A DNA stretch of 64,000 nt from the NCBI GenBank assembly GCA_022566735.1, contig JADFIG010000007.1, positions 78,711 through 142,710 on the forward strand. Reading direction: 5' to 3'. The position numbers and the translations under genes were made by a program. Under the pieces are notes generated by a model. It was not told the DNA's origin, ran no database searches, and worked only from the letters and a program-made list of their open reading frames with translations. This DNA comes from Pseudomonadota bacterium (GTDB taxonomy: Bacteria; Pseudomonadota; Gammaproteobacteria; Burkholderiales; Burkholderiaceae_C). Positions 17,228-28,542 of the stretch are shown here, piece after piece (within the stretch, counting starts at the first letter, position 1; every line of letters begins with the position of its first letter).

Positions 17228-19666
17228 ATGTCTGGACACCCCATTCTTCCTTCCGATCCCATCACCCTGCCGCTGCTGCCGCTGCGTGATGTCGTGGTCT
17301 TCCCGCACATGGTGATCCCGCTGTTCGTGGGTCGCCCCAAGTCCATCAAGGCCCTGGAATCCGCCATGGAGTCCGGCCGCCAGATCATGCTGGTGGCGCA
17401 AAAGGCCGCCGGCAAGGACGAGCCGAAGGCGGAGGACATGTTCGACATCGGCTGCGTCTCCAGCATCCTGCAGATGCTGAAGCTGCCCGACGGCACCGTG
17501 AAGGTGCTGGTCGAAGGCGTGCAGCGTGCCAACACGCAATCCATCGACGATTCCGGTGAGTTCTTCACCTCCGTGGCCGTGCCCGTGCAGCCCGAAGGTG
17601 ATGTCACGCCCGAGGTCGAAGCCCTGCGCCGCGCCGTGACGCAGCAGTTCGACCAGTACGTCAAGCTCAACAAGAAGATCCCGCCCGAGATCCTCACCTC
17701 GATCTCCGGCATCGACGACGCCGGCCGCCTGGCCGACACCATCGCCGCCCACCTGCCGCTCAAGCTCGAAGCCAAGCAGGCCGTGCTGGACCTGTACTCG
17801 GTCTCCGCCCGCCTGGAAAAGCTGCTGGAGCTGCTGGAGCACGAGGTCGACATCCTGCAGGTCGAAAAGCGCATCCGTGGCCGCGTCAAGCGCCAGATGG
17901 AGAAGTCCCAGCGCGAGTACTACCTCAACGAGCAGGTCAAGGCCATCCAGAAGGAGCTCGGTGAAGGCGAGGAGGGCGCTGACCTCGAAGAAATCGCCAA
18001 GAAGATCGAGTCGGCCCGCATGCCCAAGGAGGCACGCAAGAAGGCCGATGCCGAGTTCAAGAAGCTCAAGCTGATGTCGCCCATGTCGGCCGAGGCCACG
18101 GTGGTGCGCAACTACATCGAGACCCTGGTCAACCTGCCCTGGAGCAAGAAGTCCAAGGTCAAGCACGACCTGACCCTGGCCGAGACCGTGCTCAACGAAG
18201 AGCACTACGGCCTCGACAAGGTCAAGGAACGCATCCTCGAATACCTCGCTGTGCAACAGCGCGTCGACAAGGTCAAGGCCCCGATCCTGTGCCTGGTCGG
18301 CCCCCCTGGCGTGGGCAAGACCTCGCTGGGCCAGTCCATCGCCCGCGCCACCGGACGCAAGTTCGTGCGCATGGCTCTGGGCGGCGTGCGCGACGAGGCC
18401 GAGATCCGTGGCCACCGCCGCACCTACATCGGCTCCATGCCGGGCAAGGTGTTGCAGAGCCTGAGCAAGGTCGGCGTGCGCAACCCGCTGTTCCTGCTCG
18501 ACGAGATCGACAAGCTGGGCATGGACTTCCGCGGTGATCCGTCGTCGGCGCTGCTGGAAGTGCTCGACCCCGAGCAGAACCACACCTTCGGTGACCACTA
18601 CATCGAGGTCGATTTCGACCTGTCCGATGTGATGTTCGTGGCCACGTCGAACTCGCTGAACATCCCGCCGGCGCTGCTGGACCGGATGGAAGTGATCCGC
18701 CTGGCCGGCTACACCGAAGACGAGAAGGTCCACATCGTCCAGACCTACCTGCTGCCCAAGCAGATCAAGAACAACGGCGTGAAGGACGGTGAGCTGGAGG
18801 TGGCCGAGAGCGCCATCCGCGGCATCATCCGCTACTACACCCGCGAGGCCGGCGTGCGCTCGCTGGAACGCGAAGTCTCCAAGATCTGCCGCAAGACGAT
18901 CAAGGGCTTTGCGCTCAAGCAGTTCACCGAGAAGGTCGTCGTGACCGACGAGAACCTCAACGACTTCCTGGGCGTGCGCAAGTACAGCTACGGCGAAGCC
19001 ACCAAGGAAAACCAGGTGGGTCAGGTCGTGGGTCTGGCCTGGACGGAAGTCGGTGGCGACCTGCTGACCATCGAAGCCGCGGTCATGCCGGGCAAGGGCA
19101 ACATCATCCGCACCGGCCAGTTGGGCGACGTGATGAAGGAGTCGGTCGAAGCGGCCCGCTCGGTGGTGCGTTCGCGCGCCCGCCGCCTGGGCATCACGGA
19201 CGACCTCTTCGAGAAGCGCGACATCCACATCCACGTGCCGGATGGCGCCACGCCCAAGGACGGCCCGAGCGCGGGTGCGGCCATGACCACGGCCTTCGTG
19301 TCGGCGTTGACGGGCATCCCGGTGCGTGCGGACGTGGCCATGACGGGCGAGATCACCTTGCGCGGCGAGGTCACGGCCATCGGTGGTCTGAAGGAGAAGT
19401 TGCTGGCGGCCCACCGCGGTGGCATCAAGACGGTGCTGATCCCGGAGGAGAACGTCAAGGACCTGGCCGAGATCCCCGAGAACGTGAAGGGCCAGATCGA
19501 GATCGTGCCGGTCAAGTGGATTGACAAGGTGCTGGAAGTGGCCCTGGAGCGTCAGCCCACGGCGCTGCCGGAAGAGGAAGCCAAGGTCGAAGCCAAGCCC
19601 GACGCCGCGGCATCCTCGGCGCCGGCTGCCACGCCCGCCGGCTCGGCAGATCTGCTCAAGCACTGA
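17228..19666 (+). CDS. lon: ATP-dependent Lon protease
   Basis: An 812-residue homo-oligomeric AAA+ serine protease that degrades damaged and regulatory proteins. The N-terminal LON substrate domain spans about residues 10-205. The ATPase domain has Walker [10 protein letters not shown] near residue 358. The C-terminal peptidase domain carries the catalytic dyad Ser681 (GPSAGAAM) and Lys724 (LKEKLLAA), matching E. coli S679/K722. The extreme C-terminus has an extra Ala/Glu/Pro-rich tail. It closes the tig-clpPX-lon cluster; no HU gene follows directly, unlike in E. coli. Confidence 0.97.
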   Translation: MSGHPILPSDPITLPLLPLRDVVVFPHMVIPLFVGRPKSIKALESAMESGRQIMLVAQKAAGKDEPKAEDMFDIGCVSSILQMLKLPDGTVKVLVEGVQRANTQSIDDSGEFFTSVAVPVQPEGDVTPEVEALRRAVTQQFDQYVKLNKKIPPEILTSISGIDDAGRLADTIAAHLPLKLEAKQAVLDLYSVSARLEKLLELLEHEVDILQVEKRIRGRVKRQMEKSQREYYLNEQVKAIQKELGEGEEGADLEEIAKKIESARMPKEARKKADAEFKKLKLMSPMSAEATVVRNYIETLVNLPWSKKSKVKHDLTLAETVLNEEHYGLDKVKERILEYLAVQQRVDKVKAPILCLVGPPGVGKTSLGQSIARATGRKFVRMALGGVRDEAEIRGHRRTYIGSMPGKVLQSLSKVGVRNPLFLLDEIDKLGMDFRGDPSSALLEVLDPEQNHTFGDHYIEVDFDLSDVMFVATSNSLNIPPALLDRMEVIRLAGYTEDEKVHIVQTYLLPKQIKNNGVKDGELEVAESAIRGIIRYYTREAGVRSLEREVSKICRKTIKGFALKQFTEKVVVTDENLNDFLGVRKYSYGEATKENQVGQVVGLAWTEVGGDLLTIEAAVMPGKGNIIRTGQLGDVMKESVEAARSVVRSRARRLGITDDLFEKRDIHIHVPDGATPKDGPSAGAAMTTAFVSALTGIPVRADVAMTGEITLRGEVTAIGGLKEKLLAAHRGGIKTVLIPEENVKDLAEIPENVKGQIEIVPVKWIDKVLEVALERQPTALPEEEAKVEAKPDAAASSAPAATPAGSADLLKH

Positions 19667-19752
19667 GACGGGCGTTGCGCCCCGGTGCGGTGTGGTTCGG
19701 CGCTTCGAACATGATGCGTTTGGACCACACCGGCCAAAAAATCTGCGCGCAC

Positions 19753-19782
19753 TTGACCTGAAGGCCAAAAACGCGGTAAAGT
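19753..19782 (+). promoter_or_regulatory. Promoter of the first tRNA-Gly
   Basis: TTGACC (19753-19758) and TAAAGT (19777-19782), separated by 18 bases, lie about 55 bases upstream of the tRNA. Confidence 0.45.
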
Positions 19783-19836
19783 TCAATTCTTCGCTGATCA
19801 CTGACGCCAAACGGTGATGCCAAAGCAGCGGAACAT

Positions 19837-19912
19837 GCGGGATTAGCTCAGTTGGTAGAGCGATACCTTGCCAAGGTATAGGTCGAGAGTTCGAGCCTCT
19901 TATCCCGCTCCA
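19837..19912 (+). tRNA. tRNA-Gly (anticodon GCC), copy 1
   Basis: 76 bases with encoded CCA. GCGGGAT pairs with ATCCCGC and the anticodon loop contains GCC. It is identical to the copy at 20592-20667. Confidence 0.96.
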
Positions 19913-19919
19913 CATGCTG

Positions 19920-19947
19920 AAGGGAAGCCTGAAAAGGCTTCCCTTTT
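19920..19947 (+). terminator. Terminator between tRNA-Gly and tRNA-Cys, copy 1
   Basis: AAGGGAAGCC pairs perfectly with GGCTTCCCTT around TGAAAA and ends in T. The same stem with another loop follows the second tRNA-Gly. Confidence 0.75.
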
Positions 19948-19989
19948 CGCTTCTGGGCCCCTTTGGGGTGTCCTTGGCCTGAGGTTTCT

Positions 19990-20063
19990 GGCGCGGTAGC
20001 AAAGCGGTTATGCCCCGGATTGCAAATCCGGTCAGTCCGGTTCGACTCCGGACCGCGCCTCCA
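19990..20063 (+). tRNA. tRNA-Cys (anticodon GCA), copy 1
   Basis: 74 bases with encoded CCA. GGCGCGG pairs with CCGCGCC and the anticodon loop TTGCAAA contains GCA. It is identical to the copy at 20754-20827. Confidence 0.95.
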
Positions 20064-20065
20064 TG

Positions 20066-20101
20066 AAAAAGCCCCTTCACGACCGCGTGACGGGGCTTTT
20101 G
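20066..20101. terminator. Bidirectional terminator between convergent tRNA-Cys and tRNA-Leu
   Basis: AAAAAGCCCCTTCACG pairs with CGTGACGGGGCTTTT around a short loop. A-run and T-run flank the stem, so it can stop transcription from both sides. Confidence 0.8.
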
Positions 20102-20157
20102 CTTGTGTGCTTGCTGTTGCCGCTGGCTGCTGCGCCTGCCCTTGCGCTTGGCGGCCG

Positions 20158-20246
20158 TGGTGCCCCGAGCCGGACTCGAACCGGCAAGCCATGGAAGTGG
20201 CGGCGGATTTTAAATCCGCTGTGGTTACCGATTTCACCATCGGGGC
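20158..20246 (-). tRNA. tRNA-Leu (anticodon TAA)
   Basis: 89 bases on the minus strand with encoded CCA. The acceptor GCCCCGA pairs with TCGGGGC, the anticodon stem GCGGA/TCCGC encloses TTTAAAA with TAA, and a long variable arm is present. It lies in opposite orientation between two identical Gly-Cys tRNA cassettes. Confidence 0.95.
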
Positions 20247-20591
20247 CTGGGCAGGCAGTGTAAGCCGGGTGGCGGGGCGCTGCGGACGCGCTGTGGTGGC
20301 GTGTTGTGGCGTTGTTGCGGCGCTGTCGCCGTGTTGTTGCGACGTGCTTGCCGGCCAAGCCTCCCTGGCGTGCCTCCCTGACGTGCCGCCTTGGTGCGCC
20401 GTTGCCGCGGCACCGGCGGTGATGGGAATGCGCAACATCGTGCGCGAGTCTTGCGGATCGGTGAAAAGCAGTGTACATTAACGGTCTTCGCTGATCGCGA
20501 CACCAGAAGCGGTCAAGACGCAAGTCAAAGCGAGCGTTGCGCTGTTCTTTGTCAAAATTCCTTGAATTTTTCTTTGAACAACGCAGCACAT
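20247..20591. other. 345-base gap without a gene, between tRNA-Leu and second tRNA-Gly
   Basis: I see no coding gene. On the minus strand a -10-like TACACT (20257-20262) sits about 11 bases before tRNA-Leu. The right-hand part becomes AT-richer (20500-20590) and probably contains the promoter of the second tRNA-Gly. A short stretch near 20485 (CTTCGCTGATC) also occurs near 19790 ahead of the first tRNA-Gly, a trace of the cassette duplication. Confidence 0.5.
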
Positions 20592-20667
20592 GCGGGATTA
20601 GCTCAGTTGGTAGAGCGATACCTTGCCAAGGTATAGGTCGAGAGTTCGAGCCTCTTATCCCGCTCCA
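20592..20667 (+). tRNA. tRNA-Gly (anticodon GCC), copy 2
   Basis: 76 bases, identical in every position to the copy at 19837-19912. Confidence 0.96.
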
Positions 20668-20673
20668 CATTGC

Positions 20674-20708
20674 AAAGGGAAGCCCGGTTGACCAGGCTTC
20701 CCTTTTTT
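20674..20708 (+). terminator. Terminator between tRNA-Gly and tRNA-Cys, copy 2
   Basis: AAAGGGAAGCC pairs with GGCTTCCCTTT and is followed by further T. The stem matches copy 1 while the loop has changed completely, which indicates selection for structure. Confidence 0.75.
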
Positions 20709-20753
20709 CAAGCAGGTTTGTCCCGGCAGGCACCGTCCCTGCAGGCAGCGATT

Positions 20754-20827
20754 GGCGCGGTAGCAAAGCGGTTATGCCCCGGATTGCAAATCCGGTCAGT
20801 CCGGTTCGACTCCGGACCGCGCCTCCA
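20754..20827 (+). tRNA. tRNA-Cys (anticodon GCA), copy 2
   Basis: 74 bases, identical in every position to the copy at 19990-20063. Confidence 0.95.
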
Positions 20828-20832
20828 GCATG

Positions 20833-20874
20833 AGAAAGCCCTTCACGTTCTGCGTGAGGGGCTTTCTGCTTTTC
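20833..20874. terminator. Bidirectional terminator between tRNA-Cys and murI
   Basis: AGAAAGCCCTTCACG pairs with CGTGAGGGGCTTTCT (minor mismatch) and a T-rich stretch follows. It can also end the convergent murI transcript. Confidence 0.7.
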
Positions 20875-20878
20875 GCCC

Positions 20879-21816
<938 letters not shown>

Positions 21817-22013
21817 GCGCGGTCGGCGAGAAATCAGGCGAGGGCGTGACGGAAAACAGGCGAAGTGTGCACCCGGTCGACGCACAATTGTCCCGCGTTC
21901 GAGTGCGGGCCCGGTTTCAAATCCGGGAACTTCGCGTTAGAATCGAACGATCGTGCTTTTTCACAGGCGCGGCTTTTCAATCAACTCTTCCTCATGACGC
22001 AGGAGAACAACGC

Positions 22014-22763
22014 ATGAAGGCTCTCGTTCCGGTCAAGCGGGTTGTGGACTACAACGTGAAGGTTCGCGTGAAGTCTGACGGCTCTGGTGTCGACATCGCC
22101 AACGTCAAGATGTCCATGAACCCCTTCGACGAAATCGCCGTCGAGGAGGCCACCCGTCTGAAGGAAAAGGGCGTTGTCACCGAGATCATCGCTGTCTCCG
22201 TGGGCCCCGCCCAGTGCCAGGAAACCCTGCGCACGGCCATGGCCATCGGCGCCGACCGCGGCATCCTGGTGGAGACCGACGCCGAGGTGCAGCCCCTGGC
22301 CGTGGCCAAGGTGCTCAAGGCCCTGATCGACAAGGAACAGCCGCAGCTGGTCATCCTGGGCAAGCAAGCCATCGACGACGACAGCAACCAGACCGGCCAG
22401 ATGCTGGCGGCGCTGGCCGACCTGCCGCAAGGCACCTTCGCCTCCAAGGTGGAAGTCGCTGGCGACAAGGTCAACGTGACCCGCGAGGTCGACGGTGGCC
22501 TGGAGACCGTGGCCCTGAGCCTGCCGGCCGTGATCACGACCGACCTGCGCCTCAACGAGCCGCGCTACGTGACGCTGCCCAACATCATGAAGGCCAAGAA
22601 GAAGCCCCTGGAGACGGTCAAGCCGGCCGACCTGGGCGTGGACGTGGCCGCGCGCATCAAGACGCTGAGCGTTGCCGAGCCTGCCAAGCGCTCGGCCGGC
22701 ATCAAGGTGGCCGACGTGGCCACCCTGGTGGACAAGCTCAAGAACGTCGCCAAAGTGATCTGA
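22014..22763 (+). CDS. etfB: Electron transfer flavoprotein beta subunit
   Basis: A 249-residue subunit of the soluble ETF heterodimer, which carries electrons from acyl-CoA dehydrogenases to ETF-ubiquinone oxidoreductase. It opens with [19 protein letters not shown] and contains the AMP-binding [12 protein letters not shown] stretch typical of EtfB. The start has AGGAG eight bases upstream. A TAGAAT box at 21938-21943 with a weak TTTCAA at -35 is the likely promoter. etfA follows by 11 bases. Confidence 0.95.
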   Translation: MKALVPVKRVVDYNVKVRVKSDGSGVDIANVKMSMNPFDEIAVEEATRLKEKGVVTEIIAVSVGPAQCQETLRTAMAIGADRGILVETDAEVQPLAVAKVLKALIDKEQPQLVILGKQAIDDDSNQTGQMLAALADLPQGTFASKVEVAGDKVNVTREVDGGLETVALSLPAVITTDLRLNEPRYVTLPNIMKAKKKPLETVKPADLGVDVAARIKTLSVAEPAKRSAGIKVADVATLVDKLKNVAKVI

Positions 22764-22774
22764 GGAGATAACCC

Positions 22775-23707
22775 ATGACCGTTCTCGTCATTGCCGAACA
22801 CGACAACACCAGCATCAAGGGCGCGACCCTGAACACCGTGACCGCCGCCAAGGCGGTGGGTGGCGATGTGCACGTGCTGGTGGCCGGTGCCAACGCCGGT
22901 GCCGCCGCCGCCGCTGCCGCGCAGATCGCTGGCGTGGCCAAGGTGCTGCACGCTGACAGCGCTGCCTTCGCCGATGCCCTGGCCGAAAACGTGGCCGCCC
23001 AGATCCTGGCCGTGGCTTCGGGCTACAGCCACATCTTCTTCCCCGCCACCGCGTCGGGCAAGAACGTGGCCCCGCGCGTGGCCGCCAAGCTGGACGTGGG
23101 CCAGTTGTCGGAAATCACCAAGGTGGTGTCTGCCGACACCTTCGAGCGCCCGATCTACGCCGGCAACGCGATTGCCACGGTGCAGTCGACCGACGCCGTC
23201 AAGGTCGCCACCGTGCGCGCCACCGCCTTCGATGCCGCCGCCACCAGCGGTGGTGCGGGTGCCGTGGAAGCCCTGGCCGCTGTGGCCGATTCCGGCAAGT
23301 CGGCCTTCGTGGGCCGCGAGGTGACCCAGTCGGAGCGCCCCGAACTGGTGGGCGCCAAGATCGTGGTCTCCGGTGGCCGCGCGCTGGGCTCTGCCGAGAA
23401 GTTCAACGAAGTGATGTCGCCGCTGGCCGACAAGCTGGGAGCGGCCCTGGGCGCCTCGCGCGCTGCGGTGGACGCGGGCTACGCGCCCAATGACCTGCAA
23501 GTGGGCCAGACCGGCAAGATCGTGGCGCCGCAGCTGTACGTGGCGGTGGGCATCTCCGGCGCGATCCAGCACCTGGCCGGCATGAAGGACTCCAAGGTGA
23601 TCGTGGCGATCAACAAGGACCCGGAAGCCCCGATCTTCCAGGTGGCCGACTTCGGCCTGGAAGCCGATCTGTTCACGGCCGTGCCTGAGCTGATCAAGGC
23701 CCTGTGA
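22775..23707 (+). CDS. etfA: Electron transfer flavoprotein alpha subunit
   Basis: A 310-residue partner of EtfB. The N-terminal domain starts [11 protein letters not shown]; the C-terminal FAD-binding domain contains [12 protein letters not shown], the [19 protein letters not shown] motif and [15 protein letters not shown]. The ribosome site GAGGAG precedes ATG 22775. A strong terminator follows, so the downstream acyl-CoA dehydrogenase needs its own promoter or read-through although the functions are linked. Confidence 0.95.
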   Translation: MTVLVIAEHDNTSIKGATLNTVTAAKAVGGDVHVLVAGANAGAAAAAAAQIAGVAKVLHADSAAFADALAENVAAQILAVASGYSHIFFPATASGKNVAPRVAAKLDVGQLSEITKVVSADTFERPIYAGNAIATVQSTDAVKVATVRATAFDAAATSGGAGAVEALAAVADSGKSAFVGREVTQSERPELVGAKIVVSGGRALGSAEKFNEVMSPLADKLGAALGASRAAVDAGYAPNDLQVGQTGKIVAPQLYVAVGISGAIQHLAGMKDSKVIVAINKDPEAPIFQVADFGLEADLFTAVPELIKAL

Positions 23708-23729
23708 GCTGACTGAGCACACCTCGAAC

Positions 23730-23756
23730 GGGGCGTCTTGCGAGACGCCCCTTTTT
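23730..23756 (+). terminator. Rho-independent terminator after etfA
   Basis: GGGGCGTCT pairs perfectly with AGACGCCCC around TGCG, followed by five T. Confidence 0.9.
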
Positions 23757-23801
23757 CCGTTGCAAGCCCTGTGTGTTGCGCAGGGCAGTGGAGAGCACAA
23801 C

Positions 23802-25607
23802 ATGGCATTCACCGCACCCGTCAAGGACCAGCTGTTCTGCATGAAGGAACTGGCTGGCATCGACAAGATCGCCCAGATCCCCGGCTTCGAAGACGCCGGC
23901 TACGAAACCGCTCAGGCCGTGCTGGAAGAGTCGGCCAAGTTCAACGAGGGCGTGGTCGCCCCGCTGAACTGGTCGGGCGACCAGGACCACGGCTCGTGGG
24001 ACAACGGCGTCGTGCGCGCCTCCAAGGGCTTCAAGGAAGCCTACGCCGCGCTGGCCGAAGGTGGCTGGCAAGGCCTGGGTCAACCCGCCGAATACGGCGG
24101 CCAAGGCCTGCCCAAGACCATCGGTGCGGCCTGCGTCGAGCAGACCATGGCCGCGAACCTGAGCTTCTCGCTGTGCTCCATCCTGACCGGTGGCGCCATC
24201 GAGGCCCTGCTGACCGCAGGCAGCGACGAGCTCAAGACCCGCTACATCCCCAACATGGTGTCCGGCCAATGGACCGGCACCATGAACCTGACCGAGCCGC
24301 AGGCTGGCTCCGACCTGGCCCTGGTGCGCTCCAAGGCCGTCAAGCAGGACGATGGCAGCTACCGCATCTCCGGCCAGAAGATCTTCATCACCTACGGTGA
24401 GCACGACATGGTGGAGAACATCGTCCACCTGGTGCTGGCCCGCACGCCCGACGCGCCCGAAGGCGTCAAGGGCATCTCGCTGTTCGTGGTGCCCAAGTTC
24501 ATGGTCAATGCCGACGGCTCGCTGGGCAAGCGCAACGACGTGTACTGCGCTTCCATCGAAGAAAAGCTGGGCATCAAGGCCTCGCCGACCGCCGTGCTGG
24601 TCTATGGCGATGACAAGGGCGAAGTCGGTCCGGGCGCCATCGGCTACCTGGTCGGCGAAGAGAACCGCGGCCTCGAGTACATGTTCATCATGATGAACGC
24701 CGCCCGCTACGACGTGGGCCTGCAGGGCATCGCCGTGTCCGAGCGCGCCTACCAGCACGCCGTGGCCTACGCCCGCGACCGCGTGCAGTCGCGCCCGGTC
24801 GATGGCTCGCTGCCCGGCTCCGCGGCCATCATCCACCACCCGGATGTGAAGCGCATGCTGCTGACCATGCGCGCCCTCATCGAAGGCGAGCGCGCCATGG
24901 CCCTGGTCGGCGCTGCGGCCTACGACACCGCCCACCACCACCCCGATGCGGCCGTGGCCAAGCAGGCCCAGGCTTTCTACGAATTCCTGGTGCCGCTGAT
25001 CAAGGGTTTCTCGACCGAGAACTCGGTGGAAGTGACCTCGCTGGGCGTGCAGGTGCACGGCGGCATGGGCTTCATCGAAGAAACCGGTGCGGCCCAGTAC
25101 TACCGCGATGCGCGCATCCTGCCGATCTACGAAGGCACGACCGCCATCCAGGCCAACGACCTGGTCGGCCGCAAGACCTCGCGTGACGGCGGTGCCATGG
25201 CCAAGGCCGTGGCCGCCCAGATCGCCGAGACGGAAGGCCTGCTGAACGCCCGCAGCAGCGAAGCCGGCAAGAAGCTGGCCAGGCAGCTGAAGGCCGCCCG
25301 CGAGTCCTTCCTGCAGGTGGTGGACTTCGTGGTCGCCAACGTCAAGTCGAACCCGAACGCCGTCTTTGCCGGCTCGGTGCCCTACCTGATGCTGGCGGGC
25401 AACCTGGTGGCAGGCTGGCAGATGGCCCGCGCCCTGATCGTGGCCGAAGACAAGCTGGCCGCCGGTGAAGACGCCGCCTTCATGACCGCCAAGATCGCCA
25501 CGGCCCGTTTCTACGGCGACCACATCCTGGCGCGCATCGCTTCGCTGCGCGACACCATCCTGGAAGGCGGCGACAGCGTGTCGGCCATGCCGCTGGACGC
25601 TTTCTGA
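23802..25607 (+). CDS. Acyl-CoA dehydrogenase, 600-residue type
   Basis: A 601-residue flavoenzyme of the acyl-CoA dehydrogenase superfamily, in the class with an extra C-terminal domain (DmdC-like, often annotated 3-methylmercaptopropionyl-CoA dehydrogenase). The FAD-binding signature [15 protein letters not shown] is near residue 160, and the [11 protein letters not shown] and [13 protein letters not shown] motifs lie near residues 425-450. The start ATG 23802 has GGAGA upstream. Adjacent etfBA would accept its electrons. The acyl substrate cannot be fixed from sequence. Confidence 0.9.
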   Translation: MAFTAPVKDQLFCMKELAGIDKIAQIPGFEDAGYETAQAVLEESAKFNEGVVAPLNWSGDQDHGSWDNGVVRASKGFKEAYAALAEGGWQGLGQPAEYGGQGLPKTIGAACVEQTMAANLSFSLCSILTGGAIEALLTAGSDELKTRYIPNMVSGQWTGTMNLTEPQAGSDLALVRSKAVKQDDGSYRISGQKIFITYGEHDMVENIVHLVLARTPDAPEGVKGISLFVVPKFMVNADGSLGKRNDVYCASIEEKLGIKASPTAVLVYGDDKGEVGPGAIGYLVGEENRGLEYMFIMMNAARYDVGLQGIAVSERAYQHAVAYARDRVQSRPVDGSLPGSAAIIHHPDVKRMLLTMRALIEGERAMALVGAAAYDTAHHHPDAAVAKQAQAFYEFLVPLIKGFSTENSVEVTSLGVQVHGGMGFIEETGAAQYYRDARILPIYEGTTAIQANDLVGRKTSRDGGAMAKAVAAQIAETEGLLNARSSEAGKKLARQLKAARESFLQVVDFVVANVKSNPNAVFAGSVPYLMLAGNLVAGWQMARALIVAEDKLAAGEDAAFMTAKIATARFYGDHILARIASLRDTILEGGDSVSAMPLDAF

Positions 25608-25663
25608 CCGCACCCCCGGACCTGATCGCCACGCCCTGATCTGTCAGGATGGCATCTGACCGC

Positions 25664-25708
25664 AAGGACACCTCTGGCTGGTTTGAACCGGCTGGGGTGT
25701 CCTTTTTC
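25664..25708 (+). terminator. Rho-independent terminator after the acyl-CoA dehydrogenase
   Basis: GGACACC pairs with GGTGTCC, with a second inner stem GGCTGGTT/AACCGGCT, followed by five T. It lies just before the ribosome site of the next gene. Confidence 0.75.
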
Positions 25709-25723
25709 TTTTGAGGAGACCCC

Positions 25724-26686
25724 ATGGCCCTGCCCGAAGTGCTCAAGCGCGTTCCTTTCCCCGTCATTGCCTCGCCGATGTTCATCATCAGCACGCCCAA
25801 GCTGGTGATCGCCCAGTGCAAGGCCGGCGTGGTCGGCTCCATGCCTGCGCTGAATGCCCGCCCGGCGGCCCAGCTCGACGAATGGCTGGCCGAGATCACC
25901 GAGTCGCTGGACGCCCACAACCGCGCGAACCCGGACCATCCGGCCGCGCCCTTCGCCATCAACCAGATCGTGCACAAGAGCAACGACCGGCTCGACCACG
26001 ACCTGGAGATGTGCGTGAAGTACAAGGTGCCCGTCATCATCACCTCGCTGGGCGCGCGCGAGGATGTGAACCAGGCCGTGCACAGCTACGGCGGCGTGGT
26101 CATGCACGACATCATCAACAACAAGTTCGCGCGCAAGGCCATCGAGAAGGGCGCCGACGGCCTGATCGCCGTGGCGGCCGGCGCGGGTGGCCATGCGGGC
26201 ACGACCAGTGCGTTCGCGCTGGTTCAGGAAATCCGCGAGTGGTTCGACGGCCCGCTGGCGCTGTCGGGCTCGATCGCGAACGGCCGCTCCATCCTGGCGG
26301 CGCGCGCGCTGGGGGCGGATTTCGCCTACATCGGCTCGGCCTTCATCGCGACCGAAGAGGCCCGCGCGGTCGATGCCTACAAGCAGATGATCGTGGACAG
26401 CAGCAGCGCCGACATCCTCTACTCCAGCAAGTTCACCGGCGTGCACGGCAACTACCTGCGCCCGTCCATCGTGAAGGCCGGCCTGGACCCCGACACCCTG
26501 GGCGACGGCGACCCGAGCCAGATGAGCTTTGGCAGCAAGGACGGCGGCGACGCCAAGGTCTGGAAGGACATCTGGGGCTGCGGCCAGGGCATCGGTGCCA
26601 TCAAGCAGGTCGTGCCCACGGCCGAGCTGGTGGCCCGCCTGAAGGCCGAGTACGCCGCCGCGCGCGAGCAGCTCTGCCGCGGTTGA
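25724..26686 (+). CDS. Nitronate monooxygenase-family flavoprotein
   Basis: A 320-residue FMN-dependent TIM-barrel protein of the nitronate monooxygenase/2-nitropropane dioxygenase family. It begins with FPVIASPMFIIS, has the GAGGHAG segment carrying the putative catalytic histidine (near residue 157), and the phosphate-binding ALSGSIANGRS and GADFAYIGSAFIAT motifs. The GAGGAG ribosome site is seven bases before ATG 25724. Placement behind an acyl-CoA dehydrogenase is common in Burkholderiales; true nitronate activity is not assured, since many relatives are uncharacterised. Confidence 0.85.
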   Translation: MALPEVLKRVPFPVIASPMFIISTPKLVIAQCKAGVVGSMPALNARPAAQLDEWLAEITESLDAHNRANPDHPAAPFAINQIVHKSNDRLDHDLEMCVKYKVPVIITSLGAREDVNQAVHSYGGVVMHDIINNKFARKAIEKGADGLIAVAAGAGGHAGTTSAFALVQEIREWFDGPLALSGSIANGRSILAARALGADFAYIGSAFIATEEARAVDAYKQMIVDSSSADILYSSKFTGVHGNYLRPSIVKAGLDPDTLGDGDPSQMSFGSKDGGDAKVWKDIWGCGQGIGAIKQVVPTAELVARLKAEYAAAREQLCRG

Positions 26687-26726
26687 ACTGGGTGTGAACG
26701 GCCTGTGACGGGCCGCGGATGGCGGC

Positions 26727-28532
26727 TCAGCGCAGACCGAGCTTGAAGGCGATCATGGCCCGCAGCTTGGTCGGCACCACGGGCTTGAGCAGCACGTGGA
26801 ACTGGTGCTGGCGCGCCTCTTCCTCGTGCTGGGTCATGGTGCTGCCCGTGACCAGGATGGCCGGCAGGTCGGGGCCGAAGTGGCCGCGCAGGGCCTTGAT
26901 GGCGTCGATGCCGGTGTGTTGCTCCGGCAGGCGGTAGTCGACCATGAGCAGGTCCGGGCGCGGCGAAGCCTGGGCGGCCTGGCGCTGGGCCCAGTCGGTC
27001 ACGGCGGCCACCGAGTCGAAGGCGCTGACGGTGGCGCCCCAGCCCTTGAGCAGCACCTGCAGGCCTTCCATCACGGCGAGCTCGTCCTCCACCACGACGA
27101 TGTGGCGGCGGTCCAGGGTGACGCCCAGCGAGGGCTTGGGCGAGCTGCTGATGGGCTGCAGCCGCGGTGCGCGCCCCATGGGCAGCACCAAGGTGAACAC
27201 GGTGCCGCGGCCCACGCGCGAACGCAGCGTCAGCGGTGCGCCCATCAGGTTGGCCAGGCGCTTGACGATGGCCAGACCCAGTCCCAGGCCCTTGCGGTGG
27301 TGGGGCTGCAGGGGGCGGTTGCTCTGCGTCTGGTAGAACTCCTCGAAGATGCGGCCCTGTTCCTTGTCGGCGATGCCGATGCCGGTGTCCCAGACCTGCA
27401 GGCAGAGTTGCTCACCGCGCTTGCGGCAGGACACCAGCACGCCGCCGTCTTCGGTGTAGCGGATGGCGTTGGAGACCAGGTTGCGCAGGATGCGCTCGAC
27501 CACCAGCGGGTCGGCATAACAGTGGTGCTGCTCGCCATGGAAGCTCAGCATCAGGCCTTTCTCGAAGGCGATGGGCTCGAAGTGCAGCTGGATGCGGGTG
27601 AACATGTCGCGCATGGCGAAGTGCTCGGGGTCGATGTCCACGCCGCCGGTGTCGATCTTGGTGATGTCGAGCAGCTCGCTGAACAGGCCCTCCAGGGCAT
27701 CGACCGAGCTGTTGATGCTGTTGACCAGGTGGGCCACGCCGTCGTCCTTGCTGTGGTTGCGCAGGGCTTCGGCGAACAGGCCGAGGGCGTGCAGGGGCTG
27801 GCGCAGGTCGTGGCTGGCGGCGGCGAAGAACTGGGTCTTGGCGCGGTTGGCGGCCTCGGCGGCACGTTGGGCGGCTTCGGCCGCCTGCATTTCGCCGTGC
27901 AGCTTGCGGGCGAGGTCCTGGGTGTGCATGCGCAGGCCGACCATCTCGCCGAACATGTTGCGGAAGGCCCGCCCCAGGGTGAGCACGCACAGGCACATCA
28001 GGCCCCAGACGCCGGCCAGCTGCAGGCCTTGCGCGTCGTGGACGGCGGTGGTGACGATCATGGGCACGAAGTACATGGCCATGCAGCCGATGAACAGCCG
28101 CGTCTGCGAGGCCATGTAGGGCACCGAGCCGATGGCGAAGGAGTAGACGGCCAGCATCAGCACCGTGCGCTCGAAGGTGCCGCCGTGGCGGTAGAGCAGC
28201 ACGGGCACCACGCCCCACAGCGCCGCGCTGAGGATGGCGCCGATGCGCCAGCGGCGGTGCCAGGGCGCGGGGTCGACCCGGTCTTGCAGGACGGCGCGTT
28301 CGTAGCCCAGCAGGTTGACGAAGCGCAGCGCCCACAGCACGGCGAAGCAGCCTGTCCAGGCCAGCAGGATGGCGCGTGGGGCGGCTTGCCAGAACACCAT
28401 GGTCACGGCCAGCACGCCCAGGAACTGGCCGATGAGGCCGGCGCTGTGCTGGCGGTAGACCAGGCGGGTGGTGTCTTCGAGGAGGATGGCGTCGGAAGGC
28501 GCGGGCAGGGCGCGCTCGGTGGTGGCCTGCAT
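26727..28532 (-). CDS. Hybrid sensor histidine kinase with receiver domain
   Basis: A 601-residue membrane kinase. The N-terminus holds about six hydrophobic helices (residues 35-190) with no extracellular sensor domain. A coiled linker leads to the HisKA box with phospho-accepting His241 (ASHDLRQPL). The ATPase has an N-box (NLVSNAIRYT, about 351-360), DTGIGI and GLGLGLAIV. The C-terminal receiver carries Asp532 (MVDYRLPE). It starts 10 bases after the response-regulator stop, so the two are one operon. The signal is unknown. Confidence 0.92.
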   Translation of the reverse strand: MQATTERALPAPSDAILLEDTTRLVYRQHSAGLIGQFLGVLAVTMVFWQAAPRAILLAWTGCFAVLWALRFVNLLGYERAVLQDRVDPAPWHRRWRIGAILSAALWGVVPVLLYRHGGTFERTVLMLAVYSFAIGSVPYMASQTRLFIGCMAMYFVPMIVTTAVHDAQGLQLAGVWGLMCLCVLTLGRAFRNMFGEMVGLRMHTQDLARKLHGEMQAAEAAQRAAEAANRAKTQFFAAASHDLRQPLHALGLFAEALRNHSKDDGVAHLVNSINSSVDALEGLFSELLDITKIDTGGVDIDPEHFAMRDMFTRIQLHFEPIAFEKGLMLSFHGEQHHCYADPLVVERILRNLVSNAIRYTEDGGVLVSCRKRGEQLCLQVWDTGIGIADKEQGRIFEEFYQTQSNRPLQPHHRKGLGLGLAIVKRLANLMGAPLTLRSRVGRGTVFTLVLPMGRAPRLQPISSSPKPSLGVTLDRRHIVVVEDELAVMEGLQVLLKGWGATVSAFDSVAAVTDWAQRQAAQASPRPDLLMVDYRLPEQHTGIDAIKALRGHFGPDLPAILVTGSTMTQHEEEARQHQFHVLLKPVVPTKLRAMIAFKLGLR

Positions 28533-28542
28533 GGGAGGCCCT

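Noticed and set aside
21910..21928. T-arm-like stem-loop (CCCGG, loop with TTTCAAAT, CCGGG) upstream of etfB, a possible tRNA remnant
   Set aside because: No acceptor or anticodon arm can be built around it, and the loop has one base too many; probably chance or a leader hairpin.
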